This document shows positions 43,994 through 53,093 of a DNA stretch of 64,000 nt, piece after piece (the first letter of the stretch is position 1; each line of letters starts with the position of its first letter). The notes beneath the pieces were generated by a model. It was given only the letters and a program-made list of their open reading frames with translations. It made no database searches and was not told where the DNA came from. Made by a program: the position numbers and the translations under genes. Origin of the DNA: SZUA-442 sp963759175 (GTDB taxonomy: Bacteria; Actinomycetota; Acidimicrobiia; Spongiisociales; UBA5794); contig CAVWXP010000015.1 of assembly GCA_963759175.1 (NCBI GenBank), forward strand, positions 62,001 to 126,000, written 5' to 3'.

Positions 43994-45958
43994 ATGACGA
44001 TGGTCGAAGAGCCCAATGTCTCAGCCGGCGCCCATGGTGGGGATTCGCTGACACCACAGGGGCGACGGACGAAGAAGGGCCGCCCCAAGGCCCACAGGCC
44101 CCTCAAGTGGGTCCTGCGGGGCGCGGTGCTCGCCACGGTCGGCTACATCGCCGGTGTCCTCCTGACGATGGGCATCCGTGGCGGTAGCCCGACGGACGAG
44201 ATCGCCGTCATCATCGGATACGTCCTCGCGCTCCTCGGCTGGCTCGCAGGTGTCGGTGGCATCGAGGCGTTCGGCCGCCAGTGGATCGGCAAGTCCCCCG
44301 AGGTCTCCCAGGACCGTTCCTGGGGTCGCTACTTCTCGTTCAGCGTCGACCACAAGGTCATCGGCATCCAGTACGGCGTCACCCTGATCGGCGTGCTGCT
44401 CATCGGTGGCATTTCCGCCATGATCATGCGCATCGAGCTCGCGTCGCCCGGCATCGGTGTCGTCGACCTCGACGATTTCAACAAGATCGTCTCGATGCAC
44501 GGCATCCTCATGGTCGCCGTGGCCGTCGCCGGCGTCATCGGTGCATTCGGCAACTACATCGTCCCGATCCAGGTCGGGGCCGCAGACATGGCGTTCCCCC
44601 GCATCAACGCACTTGCCTACTGGCTGTTGCCACCGGTGGCGATCGCCCTGCTCGCCGCACCGCTGCTCGGCGCCTTCAACGCCGGATGGACGGCATACGC
44701 TCCGCTGTCGGTCACGAACGAGTCCGGCCAGATCCTGTTCAACATGGCCATCATCACCTTCGGCCTCGTCTCGATCCTCGGGGCCATCAACATTCTGGTG
44801 ACCGTCATCACGATGCGGGCCCCAGGAATGACATGGGGGCGCCTCCCGATCTTCACGTGGGCGGCATTCGCGACGGCGCTGCTGGCATTCACCGTCACGC
44901 AGTTCTTCGCCGGCGCACTCGTTCTCGTGACCATGGACCGGGTCGCTGGGACGTCGTTCTTCTCACCCGAAGTGGGTACGTCACTGCTCTATCAGCACAT
45001 CTTCTGGTTCTATTCCCACCCGGCCGTCTACATCATGGTGATTCCGGGATTCGGCGTGATCCTGGAGTTGACCACGACGTTCGCGCGCAAGCCCTTGTTC
45101 GCCTACCGGGCCGTCATCGCATCGATGCTGGCCATCGTCGGCCTGTCCGTGGTCGTGTGGGCCCACCACATGTTCACGAGCGGCATGGCCGACTTCCTGC
45201 ATGGCCCGTTCATGATCCTCACCGAAGCGATCTCCATCCCCACCGGGGTGATCTTCCTCGGCATGATCGGCACCCTGTGGCAGGGGAGACTGTGGTTCCG
45301 AACGCCCCTCGTGCTCGCGTTCGGATGGTTGTTCAACTTCCTCATCGGGGGTATCACCGGCATCTTCCTCGCCGATGTCGCAACGGACATTCATCTCCAC
45401 GACACCTACTTCGTGGTTGCACACTTCCACTACACGATCGTGGGTGGTGCGATCTTCGCTCTTCTCGCTGCCGTGTTCTACTGGTTCCCCAAGTTCACGG
45501 GCCGCATGTACAACGACACGCTCGGCAAGGTCTTCGCCGTGTGGGTGACCGTTGCGTTCAACGCGACCTTCATCCCGTTGTTCTGGGCAGGTATGAACGG
45601 CATGAACCGGCGCATTGGCGACTACCCGCCCGCGTATGAGGGCGCCAACAAGTTCGCCTCGGTGTGGGCGCTCATCCTCGGGGCGAGCTTCCTGCTGTTC
45701 CTCGGAAACCTCATCTACTCGGCGATCTGGGGACCAAAGGCCGGTCCGAACCCCTGGAACGCTCGCACACTCGAATGGCTCGTGTCCTCCCCGCCACCGA
45801 CGCACAACTTCACGAGCCAGCCGAAGGTCGTCGGCCACCCCTACGACTACGGCATCGAGGGCTCGGTACACGCCTACTTCCCCGCAGAAGTGGCGAAGCC
45901 CACACCGGATGAGCAGCCAGATGATCCGCCACCGGCCGAGGAAGAAGCGCTCGTATGA
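43994..45958 (+). CDS. ctaD: cytochrome c oxidase subunit I, A2 (YS motif) type
   Basis: The heme-copper catalytic subunit reducing O2 to water. The 654-residue protein has all metal ligands: H169 (heme a), H342 and crosslinked Y346 in YSHPAVY (340-346), H391/H392 (CuB), H477/H479 (heme a3/a). Where A1 oxidases have the D-channel Glu of HPEVY, this has YSHPA, the A2-type Tyr-Ser motif. Before the canonical FSVDHKVIGIQY (near 115) lies an extra ~105 residues with two predicted TM helices, longer than the usual N-terminus. It starts 6 nt after ctaC and overlaps the subunit IV gene. Confidence 0.95.
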   Translation: MTMVEEPNVSAGAHGGDSLTPQGRRTKKGRPKAHRPLKWVLRGAVLATVGYIAGVLLTMGIRGGSPTDEIAVIIGYVLALLGWLAGVGGIEAFGRQWIGKSPEVSQDRSWGRYFSFSVDHKVIGIQYGVTLIGVLLIGGISAMIMRIELASPGIGVVDLDDFNKIVSMHGILMVAVAVAGVIGAFGNYIVPIQVGAADMAFPRINALAYWLLPPVAIALLAAPLLGAFNAGWTAYAPLSVTNESGQILFNMAIITFGLVSILGAINILVTVITMRAPGMTWGRLPIFTWAAFATALLAFTVTQFFAGALVLVTMDRVAGTSFFSPEVGTSLLYQHIFWFYSHPAVYIMVIPGFGVILELTTTFARKPLFAYRAVIASMLAIVGLSVVVWAHHMFTSGMADFLHGPFMILTEAISIPTGVIFLGMIGTLWQGRLWFRTPLVLAFGWLFNFLIGGITGIFLADVATDIHLHDTYFVVAHFHYTIVGGAIFALLAAVFYWFPKFTGRMYNDTLGKVFAVWVTVAFNATFIPLFWAGMNGMNRRIGDYPPAYEGANKFASVWALILGASFLLFLGNLIYSAIWGPKAGPNPWNARTLEWLVSSPPPTHNFTSQPKVVGHPYDYGIEGSVHAYFPAEVAKPTPDEQPDDPPPAEEEALV

Positions 45959-46188
45959 CGACCGAACAGGTTGCCGTCGACCGCGAAGGTCTGCGCAAGG
46001 ACACCCGCAAGGGCCTCATGGGAGCGTTCTGGCTCGCTGTGATGACCATCATCGAGTACATCATCGCCACACAATTCGAGGGAGAACCCTGGATGCTCTG
46101 GGCGCTGCTTCCCTTCGTGCTCGCCAAGGGCTGGATCATCCTCGACACCTTCATGCACATCCGTGCCCTGTGGGGTGACGATCACTGA
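45955..46188 (+). CDS. cytochrome c oxidase subunit IV-type small membrane protein
   Basis: A 77-residue protein with two TM helices (GAFWLAVMTIIEYIIATQF; WMLWALLPFVLAKGWIILDT) and the COX4_pro/CyoD pattern EYIIA...KGWIILDTFMHIRALW. It overlaps ctaD by 4 nt and ctaE by 1 nt, consistent with a structural subunit of the same complex. Confidence 0.85.
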   Translation: MTTEQVAVDREGLRKDTRKGLMGAFWLAVMTIIEYIIATQFEGEPWMLWALLPFVLAKGWIILDTFMHIRALWGDDH

Positions 46189-46784
46189 TGACGACGCTCG
46201 ACACCGCACCCCAGGCCGAGGACCACGGCCACGACGAGTACCACCAGGACATGTCGTTCCAGCCACGTGCAAACCGCATGGGGCTGTGGCTGTTCATCTT
46301 CTCCGAATGCTTCCTGTTCGCCGCCTTCTTGTCCGCGCGGTACTTCACGACGGGGACGGAGCGGCCCGAGGACCTCAATCAGCTGCTGGCTCTGGGTGTC
46401 ACGATCATCCTGCTTCTGTCGTCCATCAGCGCCTACATGGCCGAGACCTCGATCAAGTATGACCATCGCAGGAACTTCCTGATCTTCACGGCGGCGACCA
46501 TCGTCATGGGTCTGCTGTTCCTCGTCGGCGTTGCGATCGAGCTGCACGAGGCGACCCTCCACTACCCACCGGAAACCGCGTATGGGTCCTCGTACTTCAT
46601 GCTCATCGGCCTCCACGCCTTCCACGTCATCACTGGGCTGATTGGTTTGTTCATCGTGTTGTTCCTCGGCATCCGGGGATACTTCGGATCGTCGCAGTAC
46701 TGGGGAGTCGAAGGCGTCGTCAAGTACTGGCATTTCGTGGACCTCGCGTGGGTACTGATCTACCCGACGCTGTACCTTTTCTAG
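46188..46784 (+). CDS. ctaE: cytochrome c oxidase subunit III
   Basis: A 198-residue five-TM subunit III. GLWLFIFSECFLFAAFLSAR carries the family SE pair, GLHAFHVITGLIGLF is the conserved central helix, and YWHFVDLAWVLIYPTLYLF ends the protein. Acts as a non-catalytic core subunit maintaining proton uptake. Its ATG overlaps the previous stop; the next gene starts directly after TAG. Confidence 0.95.
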   Translation: MTTLDTAPQAEDHGHDEYHQDMSFQPRANRMGLWLFIFSECFLFAAFLSARYFTTGTERPEDLNQLLALGVTIILLLSSISAYMAETSIKYDHRRNFLIFTAATIVMGLLFLVGVAIELHEATLHYPPETAYGSSYFMLIGLHAFHVITGLIGLFIVLFLGIRGYFGSSQYWGVEGVVKYWHFVDLAWVLIYPTLYLF

Positions 46785-47420
46785 ATGACCGACACCGCAG
46801 AGCGGCTCACATCGAAGAAGACCTATTCGACCCGGCGACGTGTCATCGAAGCCGTCATCATCATGACGCTGTCGATCCTGACGGTGTTCGCCCTCTCGTC
46901 GATTGCGCTCCTCATATACACGGACGGATCGCGGGATCCCACGACCCACACCCTCGACATCCCACCCGGCTCCTATGCCCTCATCGAGCAGGGCGAGAAT
47001 CCCCTCAATATCCCCCCGACGTGGACGTTCTACGCGGACGACACGCTGGTGCTCGACAACCGCGACGATGTCGCTCACACGCTTGGCAACTGGGTGGTAC
47101 CGCCCAACACGATCCAGGCGTTCGAGCTCCAACCGGCGTATGGGGGCTTCTTCACCTGCACCCTGCATCCGTCTGGCGGCATCACGCTCAGCATCCAGCC
47201 GCGTGACTACGACTTCGCGATCATCGCTCTGCCGACATTCGGATTCGGCATCGCCGTTGGCATCGTCATCATCCTCGGCCTGACCGTGATGCGGGCACTC
47301 GACCATGGTCACGACGACTGGGTCACTGAGGGTGTCCACGGCATGACCCAGGACCGTTCGGCGGTCGAACAGGAGATAGCCAACGATCTGGCTCGCCTCG
47401 ATTCGCGGGAATCGCCCTGA
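46785..47420 (+). CDS. membrane-anchored cupredoxin-like protein of the oxidase operon
   Basis: A 211-residue protein. TM at about 20-46, an outer beta-rich domain, then a second TM (about 150-170, PTFGFGIAVGIVIILGLTV) and a charged cytoplasmic tail. The outer domain has DVAHTLGNW, then GGFFTCTLHPSGG, giving a His...Cys-x2-His set like type 1 copper ligands; no certain axial Met is seen. Immediately after ctaE, so it may donate electrons or copper to the oxidase. The copper role is inferred. Confidence 0.7.
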   Translation: MTDTAERLTSKKTYSTRRRVIEAVIIMTLSILTVFALSSIALLIYTDGSRDPTTHTLDIPPGSYALIEQGENPLNIPPTWTFYADDTLVLDNRDDVAHTLGNWVVPPNTIQAFELQPAYGGFFTCTLHPSGGITLSIQPRDYDFAIIALPTFGFGIAVGIVIILGLTVMRALDHGHDDWVTEGVHGMTQDRSAVEQEIANDLARLDSRESP

Positions 47421-47467
47421 TCCTCGTTGGTTGTTCGGACCGAAGGCACCCGAGTACGGAGGGACCG

Positions 47468-48262
47468 ATGGTGGAGCTGCACGACCTGCCGGACGGGTGG
47501 GAAACGACCAGGGGTTCGCTGCAAAGCTACGCCCACACGCTGACCGCCTTCGCACGCGCCGGTGCACCGCACGATCCTCGCTGGTCCCATGTGGCCATGG
47601 ACCCAACGGCGCGAGGATTCGCCATGACACCCGTTGCCCTCGAGGACGGCTCCGAACTCCTGGGCGAACTCGATCTCATCGACCATCTCGTGGTCGTGAC
47701 GGCCGGGTCTGACATCCGACGCATGTCCCTCATCGATGGCCCGTCACCGAGGACCGTCGGCGAAGCGATCCACGAACTCAGCGGCAGGCACGGCCGAGCG
47801 ATTGCTGCCGACCCGGCGCGCTACGACGACGCAGGCCGCCAGCCGTACGACGCGGATGCTGCCGAAGCGTTCGCACAGGCCGCGACCGTAGCGATCGATG
47901 CGATCGGTCGGGTGGTCGCAGCCGTCGAGGGTGAGGTGACCGGCCCCCATCTGTGGCCGCACGGATTCGACATCGCCGCCGAGTGGTATTCGGAGAGGAC
48001 CGTCGACTACGAAGGGTCCGAGACGAGCGCCCAGATCGGTATGGGCTGGTACCCGGCGCAAACGTCGTATCTCTACGTCAATCCATGGCCGTTCTCGGAG
48101 GAGTTCGCAGCGGTGCCGCTTCCGGCCGGTGCGACATGGCACCGGGATGGATGGGAGGGCGCCTATCTCGAGGTGCCAGGGGGCGGGTCGATCCCCTCGG
48201 CGGACGTGATCGCCCTCGGCTCGGCCGTCTTCGACGTGGCGATGCCCGCTCTCCGCGGCTAG
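47468..48262 (+). CDS. DUF5996-family protein
   Basis: A 264-residue soluble protein. LPDGWETTRGSLQSYAHTL near the start, then HLWPHGFDIAAEW in the middle and GATWHRDGWEGAYL near the end, match the DUF5996 pattern. GGAGGGACCG precedes the ATG. Function unknown. It lies between the oxidase operon and ppa, with no overlap to either. Confidence 0.7.
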   Translation: MVELHDLPDGWETTRGSLQSYAHTLTAFARAGAPHDPRWSHVAMDPTARGFAMTPVALEDGSELLGELDLIDHLVVVTAGSDIRRMSLIDGPSPRTVGEAIHELSGRHGRAIAADPARYDDAGRQPYDADAAEAFAQAATVAIDAIGRVVAAVEGEVTGPHLWPHGFDIAAEWYSERTVDYEGSETSAQIGMGWYPAQTSYLYVNPWPFSEEFAAVPLPAGATWHRDGWEGAYLEVPGGGSIPSADVIALGSAVFDVAMPALRG

Positions 48263-48303
48263 GCGATCTCGCCCAGCCATCACCGATGTGGTAGACAGAC
48301 ACC

Positions 48304-48924
48304 ATGTCCTTCCCCACGCCCTTCTATCGCTGGCGGCCGCACCCGTGGCACGGGCTGTCCGTAGGCGTCGATCCACCACGCATCGTCACCGCCTTCATCG
48401 AGATGACTCCGCTCGACGTGATCAAGTACGAAGTGGATAAGGAGACGGGGTACCTCAAGGTCGACCGTCCGCAGACCGGGTCGAGTTCGCCTCCATCGCT
48501 CTATGGGTTCATTCCCCAGACGTATTGCGGTGACCGGGTGGCTGCACTGTGCCCAGACGTCGATCGCTCCGATGGCGATCCCTTGGACATCTGCGTGATC
48601 TCGGAGCGGCCGATCGACAGCAGTGAGATCATCATGCGAGCACGGGTCGTCGGAGGCTTCCAGATGATCGACGGGGACGAGGCCGACGACAAGATCGTCG
48701 CCGTGCTCGATGTCGATCCCGTGTGGGAGGAGGTCGAGGAACTGGCCGACCTGCCTACGGCGATGGTCGATCGCCTGGAGCACTACTTCCTCACCTACAA
48801 GGTGATGCCGGGCCGCGACACCACCGTGAAGATTCCCCTCGTGTACGGCGCCGACCATGCCAGGGCGGTCGTCGAGGCGTCCATGGCGGACTACGAGGAA
48901 CTCTTCGGTGCCAGGGACCGTTGA
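48304..48924 (+). CDS. ppa: inorganic pyrophosphatase (family I)
   Basis: Mg-dependent hydrolysis of pyrophosphate to phosphate. The 206-residue product has IEMTPLDVIKYEVDKETGYL (active-site Glu/Lys region), YGFIPQTYCGD and the signature DGDPLDICV with the three catalytic aspartates. Somewhat longer than the E. coli enzyme at both ends. The downstream P-type ATPase gene overlaps its last 17 nt. Confidence 0.93.
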   Translation: MSFPTPFYRWRPHPWHGLSVGVDPPRIVTAFIEMTPLDVIKYEVDKETGYLKVDRPQTGSSSPPSLYGFIPQTYCGDRVAALCPDVDRSDGDPLDICVISERPIDSSEIIMRARVVGGFQMIDGDEADDKIVAVLDVDPVWEEVEELADLPTAMVDRLEHYFLTYKVMPGRDTTVKIPLVYGADHARAVVEASMADYEELFGARDR

Positions 48925-51301
48925 TCCTGCCGTCGCCGCCGAAGTGCTGGCGCGCGCACGTCCGCTCACCGACGACGAGGTGCGCGAGCGACGGGAATCC
49001 GGGCTCACCAATCGATACGAACACACGGAATCCCGCTCCGTAGCGAGCATCCTCGCGGCCAACATCCTCACCAGGTTCAACGCGATCATCACCGTCCTGC
49101 TCGTCGTCATCCTCGTGTTCGGCGAGCCGGCCGATGCGATGTTCGGCCTCGTGATGATCATCAACGCACTGATCGGCATCATCCAGGAGCTCCGGGCCAA
49201 ACGCACCCTGGACCGGTTGACGCTCCTCGCCGCGCCACGGGCCACGGTGGTGCGTGCCGACGGCAGCCATGACATCGCCACGGATGACATCGTCCTGGAC
49301 GACATCGTCGATCTCCGTCGTGGCCAGAGCCTGCCGGTGGACGGCATCGTGGTCCAATCGGATGGTCTGGAGGTGTCCGAGGCACTGTTGACGGGCGAGT
49401 CGCTTCCGATTCCGAAGGAGCGTGGCGCTCGGGTTCTGAGCGGGAGTTTCGTGATCGCTGGCAGCGGGTCGTGCGTGGCGACGGGCATCGGTGCCGACTC
49501 GTATGCCAATCGCCTTGCCGCCGAGGCGAAGAAGTTCACCCTCGCACGGTCGGATCTCGCAGAAGCCATCGACCAGATCCTGCGCATCGTCACCTGGCTA
49601 CTGGTGCCGACATCCGCCCTCCTGCTGTACAGCCAACTCCAGACAGGTCGCAGCGTGGCCGACGGCCTGGTGGGCACGGTGGCCGGCGTGGTGGCGATGG
49701 TCCCGCAGGGCCTGGTCCTGCTGGTCTCGATGGCGTTTGCCGTCGCCGTCATCCGACTGGGGGAGCGCAACGTGCTCGTCCAGGAGCTACCGGCGGTCGA
49801 GACCTTGGCGCGAGTCGACATCGTCTGTGTCGACAAGACGGGGACGCTCACCGATGGCACGATTCGGCTGGCCGAGGTGCACCGCTTCGCCGAAGGGGGC
49901 CCGGACCCCGGCGTCGTGCTCGGTTCACTCGTGGCTGCCGACGCCGATCCGAATCCGACGATGCAGGCGATCGGCTCTCGCTATCCGGCGTATGCAACCA
50001 GTACGGTCGTGGAGAGCCTCGCCTTCTCGTCTGACCGCAAGCTGTCCGCCGTTGCTTTCGCCGATGGCGCAGCCTGGGTGATCGGGGCTCCCGAGTTCGT
50101 CTTCGCACACAGCACCGATGCGATGTTGGGTGTCGGCCCGGCGATCATGGATGCTGCGTCCCAGGGTCGACGCGTCGTCGTGGTCGGCGCCACCGATGCG
50201 GCTGCAGTCGCATCGAGGACCTTCGAGGATGTCACACCGGTGTTCGTCCTCGAGTTCGAGGAGCAGATCCGACCGGACGCAGCCGACACCGTGCGCTACT
50301 TCACCGACCAGCACGTCGCGTTGAAGGTCATCTCTGGCGATGCGCCGACCACCGTCGCAGCCGTGGCTGCTGCCACCGGCATACCGGGGACCGGCAGCAT
50401 CGAGGGCGGTGCACTCCCGGAGGACCTCGAGGCGCGTGCCGACATTGCCGAGGCGACCGCGGTGTTCGGTCGGGTCACGCCCGAGCAGAAGCGTGACCTC
50501 GTGCGGGCCTTCCAGGCGCGAGGACACATCGTGGCCATGACCGGCGACGGGGTCAACGATGTCCTTGCCGTGAAGGAAGCCGACCTCGGTATCGCCATGG
50601 GATCGGGTTCGGGTGCAGCCAAGGCCGTCAGCCAGCTGGTCCTCCTCGATGACCGGTTCGCCTCGCTGCCCCACGTCGTCGCCGAGGGTCGCCGTGTCGT
50701 CGCGAACATGGAGCGTGTTGCGTCCCTGTTCCTCACCAAGACCGTCTATGCGACCTTCCTCGCCGTCGCGATCGGATTCGTGGGTCTGGCGTTCCCGTTC
50801 CTCCCGCGTCACCTGACGCTCATCGGGTCGCTCACCATTGGCATCCCCGCGTTCTTCTTGTCCTTCGAACCGAGGGAGATCCCCATCCGCGAAGGGTTCC
50901 TGCCACGCGCCCTTGCCTTTGCGATTCCGGCAGGCCTGGTGTCTGGCATCGCCACGTTCACGCTCTACGGCGTGTCACGTATCGACACGTTCGATCTCGC
51001 CCTCGAGCAATCGCGCACGGCGGCCACGACCATGATGATCGTCCTCGGCCTGATCGTGCTGTACGAGGTCATCGAACCGAAGGAACCCCACCACTACCTG
51101 ATGCTCGCCTCGCTGTTCGCCGGCTACCTGTTCGTGTTGGCTGTGCCTCCGCTCCGCACGCTGTTCGACCTGACCGTGCCGCGCTGGCAGGCGTGGCTCG
51201 TCATCGCAGCAGTGTCGGTGCTCGCCGGATTCATCATGAAGGCGCTCATTGGATGGACACAGACCTGGGTAGGGCGACGCTACGGCATCGACGTGGCCTG
51301 A
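48908..51301 (+). CDS. cation-translocating P-type ATPase
   Basis: A 797-residue P-type ATPase. Actuator motif LLTGESLPIPKE, phosphorylation site VDKTGTLTDG with D309, hinge TGDGVNDVLAVKEADLGIAM, and about 8-10 TM helices. There is no N-terminal metal-binding CxxC domain and no CPC/CPx motif in TM4 (PQGLVLLVSMAFAVAVIRLG), so heavy-metal transport is unlikely; Ca2+, Mg2+ or an unassigned cation fits better. GTG 48908 follows GAGGA (9-nt spacing) inside ppa; the longer frame from 48857 is antiparallel in style to ppa and rejected. Confidence 0.9.
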   Translation: MPGTVDPAVAAEVLARARPLTDDEVRERRESGLTNRYEHTESRSVASILAANILTRFNAIITVLLVVILVFGEPADAMFGLVMIINALIGIIQELRAKRTLDRLTLLAAPRATVVRADGSHDIATDDIVLDDIVDLRRGQSLPVDGIVVQSDGLEVSEALLTGESLPIPKERGARVLSGSFVIAGSGSCVATGIGADSYANRLAAEAKKFTLARSDLAEAIDQILRIVTWLLVPTSALLLYSQLQTGRSVADGLVGTVAGVVAMVPQGLVLLVSMAFAVAVIRLGERNVLVQELPAVETLARVDIVCVDKTGTLTDGTIRLAEVHRFAEGGPDPGVVLGSLVAADADPNPTMQAIGSRYPAYATSTVVESLAFSSDRKLSAVAFADGAAWVIGAPEFVFAHSTDAMLGVGPAIMDAASQGRRVVVVGATDAAAVASRTFEDVTPVFVLEFEEQIRPDAADTVRYFTDQHVALKVISGDAPTTVAAVAAATGIPGTGSIEGGALPEDLEARADIAEATAVFGRVTPEQKRDLVRAFQARGHIVAMTGDGVNDVLAVKEADLGIAMGSGSGAAKAVSQLVLLDDRFASLPHVVAEGRRVVANMERVASLFLTKTVYATFLAVAIGFVGLAFPFLPRHLTLIGSLTIGIPAFFLSFEPREIPIREGFLPRALAFAIPAGLVSGIATFTLYGVSRIDTFDLALEQSRTAATTMMIVLGLIVLYEVIEPKEPHHYLMLASLFAGYLFVLAVPPLRTLFDLTVPRWQAWLVIAAVSVLAGFIMKALIGWTQTWVGRRYGIDVA

Positions 51302-51319
51302 GTCTGCAAGACATGCTCT

Positions 51320-51396
51320 GGTTGAGAACCTTCGGCTTGCAGCAAGCCCGCCAACGGCCTGATTGAAGACCGTCGGCTTGCAGCAAGCCTGTCAAC
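51320..51396. repeat. two 36-nt dyad repeats in tandem after the P-type ATPase
   Basis: Units at 51320-51355 and 51361-51396 match at 30 of 36 positions, with a 5-nt gap (period 41). Each contains the exact core TCGGCTTGCAGCAAGCC with a 7-bp palindrome (GGCTTGC-A-GCAAGCC) flanked by GTTG/ATTG and CAAC. They may form paired hairpins (terminator) or be protein sites. A third, partial copy (CTTCGGCTTG) occurs about 75 nt later. Confidence 0.75.
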
Positions 51397-51523
51397 ACCG
51401 GCCACGATCATCCGACCCAGCCGGATATGCGTTGGCTCAACCTGACCCGAGGGCTGAATCGACTTCGGCTTGGGTGATGAACCACTACTCGCTGCAGACC
51501 TCGCCGGCCTTCTTTAGGGAGAT

Positions 51524-52015
51524 CTATGGGTAGATCGGGCTATCGAGCTGACGCTTGCGGATGGTCGCGGCGATCCAGGCCGCTGCGCCGGTTCCCATCG
51601 CAGGTAGCAGAGCGAGTGGACCTTGGGGAGCCAGCATCGCGATCAAGACGCCGATGTAACCGACGCACACCATCAAGAAGACGCCCGTCACCAGGAACAA
51701 GAGGATGCCCAGGGTGATGCCCCACGTACGCGCACGCGGGTTCATCCTCGGACGACTCCAGCTGTAGTGTCGGCGATGCACCAGCCAGGCGGCGATCGGA
51801 GCGATCACCGCTGCGGCAGCTCCAATCGCTTGCCAGAGTCCGACGCTCGGGACCGACGTCAATGGAACGACGAGCACGGTCGCCAACATCAGCTGGGTCA
51901 GGAAGTAGGTGGTGAAGAAGTCTCGACCGATGCGTCGCCACCAGTTGAACACCCGCAGGGTGGTTCGGTCGAGGAGCGATGCATCAGCTCCGAGCTCGTA
52001 ATGCTGGAAGGTCAT
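51524..52015 (-). CDS. four-TM membrane protein, third gene of the second ECF locus
   Basis: A 163-residue protein. A soluble N-terminus (MTFQHYELGADASLLDRTTL) is followed by four TM helices and a basic loop (HRRHYSWSRPRMNPRARTW). It overlaps the upstream single-TM gene by 4 nt. No family is recognised; position suggests a product controlled with, or modulating, the ECF sigma factor. Confidence 0.65.
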   Translation of the reverse strand: MTFQHYELGADASLLDRTTLRVFNWWRRIGRDFFTTYFLTQLMLATVLVVPLTSVPSVGLWQAIGAAAAVIAPIAAWLVHRRHYSWSRPRMNPRARTWGITLGILLFLVTGVFLMVCVGYIGVLIAMLAPQGPLALLPAMGTGAAAWIAATIRKRQLDSPIYP

Positions 52016-52617
52016 GGGTTACTGATCCTTTCGAAGGTGACGATGCCGGTGATGCCGTCATCGGATGAGAGCTCTCCGCCCTCGTCGAGGAACGAGTCGG
52101 GAATTGGGAGGACAAGCACTTCGATCTTCGCCGTGAACGGATCGGCTTGTGCCTCGAGTGGCACCCAGACCGCCGTTGATCTGCGACCGCTGTCCCGGCC
52201 CAGACTCTGAATCGATACATCGGCGGGTGACGACATCGTCGCATCCTGGATGACACCGAGGATCTCCAGTTCGATCGATCGTTCCTGTTCGTCGATTGCC
52301 TCGAAGATCAGGCGCGCTACCTGGCCCTCGGGCGAGGTTGCCACCTCGGTGACTGACACCCGCACAGGACCGATCATGGTCGAACCACTTGCTGGTTCGA
52401 AGACTGCCTGAGGGTTGTCGACGACACTCGCAACGTCGGCCGGCAGTGCCGACTGCCTCTCAATACTTGCGAACCAGACGAGTCCCACGATCACGAGCGC
52501 TGCAACGGCCACGGTTGCGATGACTCGGTAGCGGAACAGCCGGAGTGCACCGAGCACCACTTCACGCGGCGGAGACTCAGGTTCCATCGCCTCAAGGGCC
52601 TGAATCGGATCAGTCAT
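52012..52617 (-). CDS. single-TM protein coupled to an ECF sigma factor, possible anti-sigma factor
   Basis: A 201-residue protein: a short cytoplasmic segment (about 1-32), one TM helix (VIATVAVAALVIVGLVWFA) and an outer domain of about 145 residues, beta-rich and without cysteines. It overlaps both neighbours by 4 nt. The arrangement repeats that at 19.2-20.6 kb, although the two outer domains are not alike. Anti-sigma function is inferred from topology and coupling. Confidence 0.65.
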   Translation of the reverse strand: MTDPIQALEAMEPESPPREVVLGALRLFRYRVIATVAVAALVIVGLVWFASIERQSALPADVASVVDNPQAVFEPASGSTMIGPVRVSVTEVATSPEGQVARLIFEAIDEQERSIELEILGVIQDATMSSPADVSIQSLGRDSGRRSTAVWVPLEAQADPFTAKIEVLVLPIPDSFLDEGGELSSDDGITGIVTFERISNP

Positions 52618-53093
52618 CGCTCACCCCATATCTCCCTGAATGCTGCTGCAGCTCGCAACAACCGTTGTCGGGTTGCTGTGTCGCTAATGCCGAGAAGCAC
52701 TGCGATCTCTTTGCTCTGGAGGCCCTCGACGTGACGGAGAACGAGGAGTTCTCGCTCATCAAGTGGAAGCCGGCCGAGTGCCTCGGCAATGGCTGCAGTG
52801 TCATCGCTGTCTGCAGTGACAATGTCGATGGCATCGTTTGGAATGGGAGATCGGTACGACCTGCGGATCCACTCCCGGTGGAGGTTCCTCGCAATCCCGA
52901 GCAACCAGGTGCGGTAGGACGAATCGCCCCGGAATCGCTCGACGCCGACGAGAGCTCGGACGAACGCGTCCTGCGTGAGATCGGCGGCGTCAGCCGGTTG
53001 ACAACCCATGCGCCTGAAGAACGAATAGACGGCGTCTTCGTGGCGCTTGAGTTCCGATGCAAGTTGGAGTTGTTGGCTATCCACATCACCCAT
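52614..53093 (-). CDS. ECF sigma factor (sigma-70 family)
   Basis: A 159-residue ECF sigma. Region 2: ADAADLTQDAFVRALVGVER, then SYRTWLLGIARNLHREWIRR. Region 4: LPLDERELLVLRHVEGLQSK, then LGISDTATRQRLLRAAAAFR. No strong ribosome site is seen at ATG 53093. First of three coupled genes on the minus strand and divergent from the cyclase fusion gene. Confidence 0.9.
   Translation of the reverse strand: MGDVDSQQLQLASELKRHEDAVYSFFRRMGCQPADAADLTQDAFVRALVGVERFRGDSSYRTWLLGIARNLHREWIRRSYRSPIPNDAIDIVTADSDDTAAIAEALGRLPLDERELLVLRHVEGLQSKEIAVLLGISDTATRQRLLRAAAAFREIWGER

Noticed and set aside
51320..51396. Integron attC or CRISPR repeat pair
   Set aside because: The ends read GTTG...CAAC, the reverse of the attC core arrangement (RYYYAAC...GTTRRRY). 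Only two full units exist with a 5-nt gap, so there are no spacers and no cas or integrase genes.
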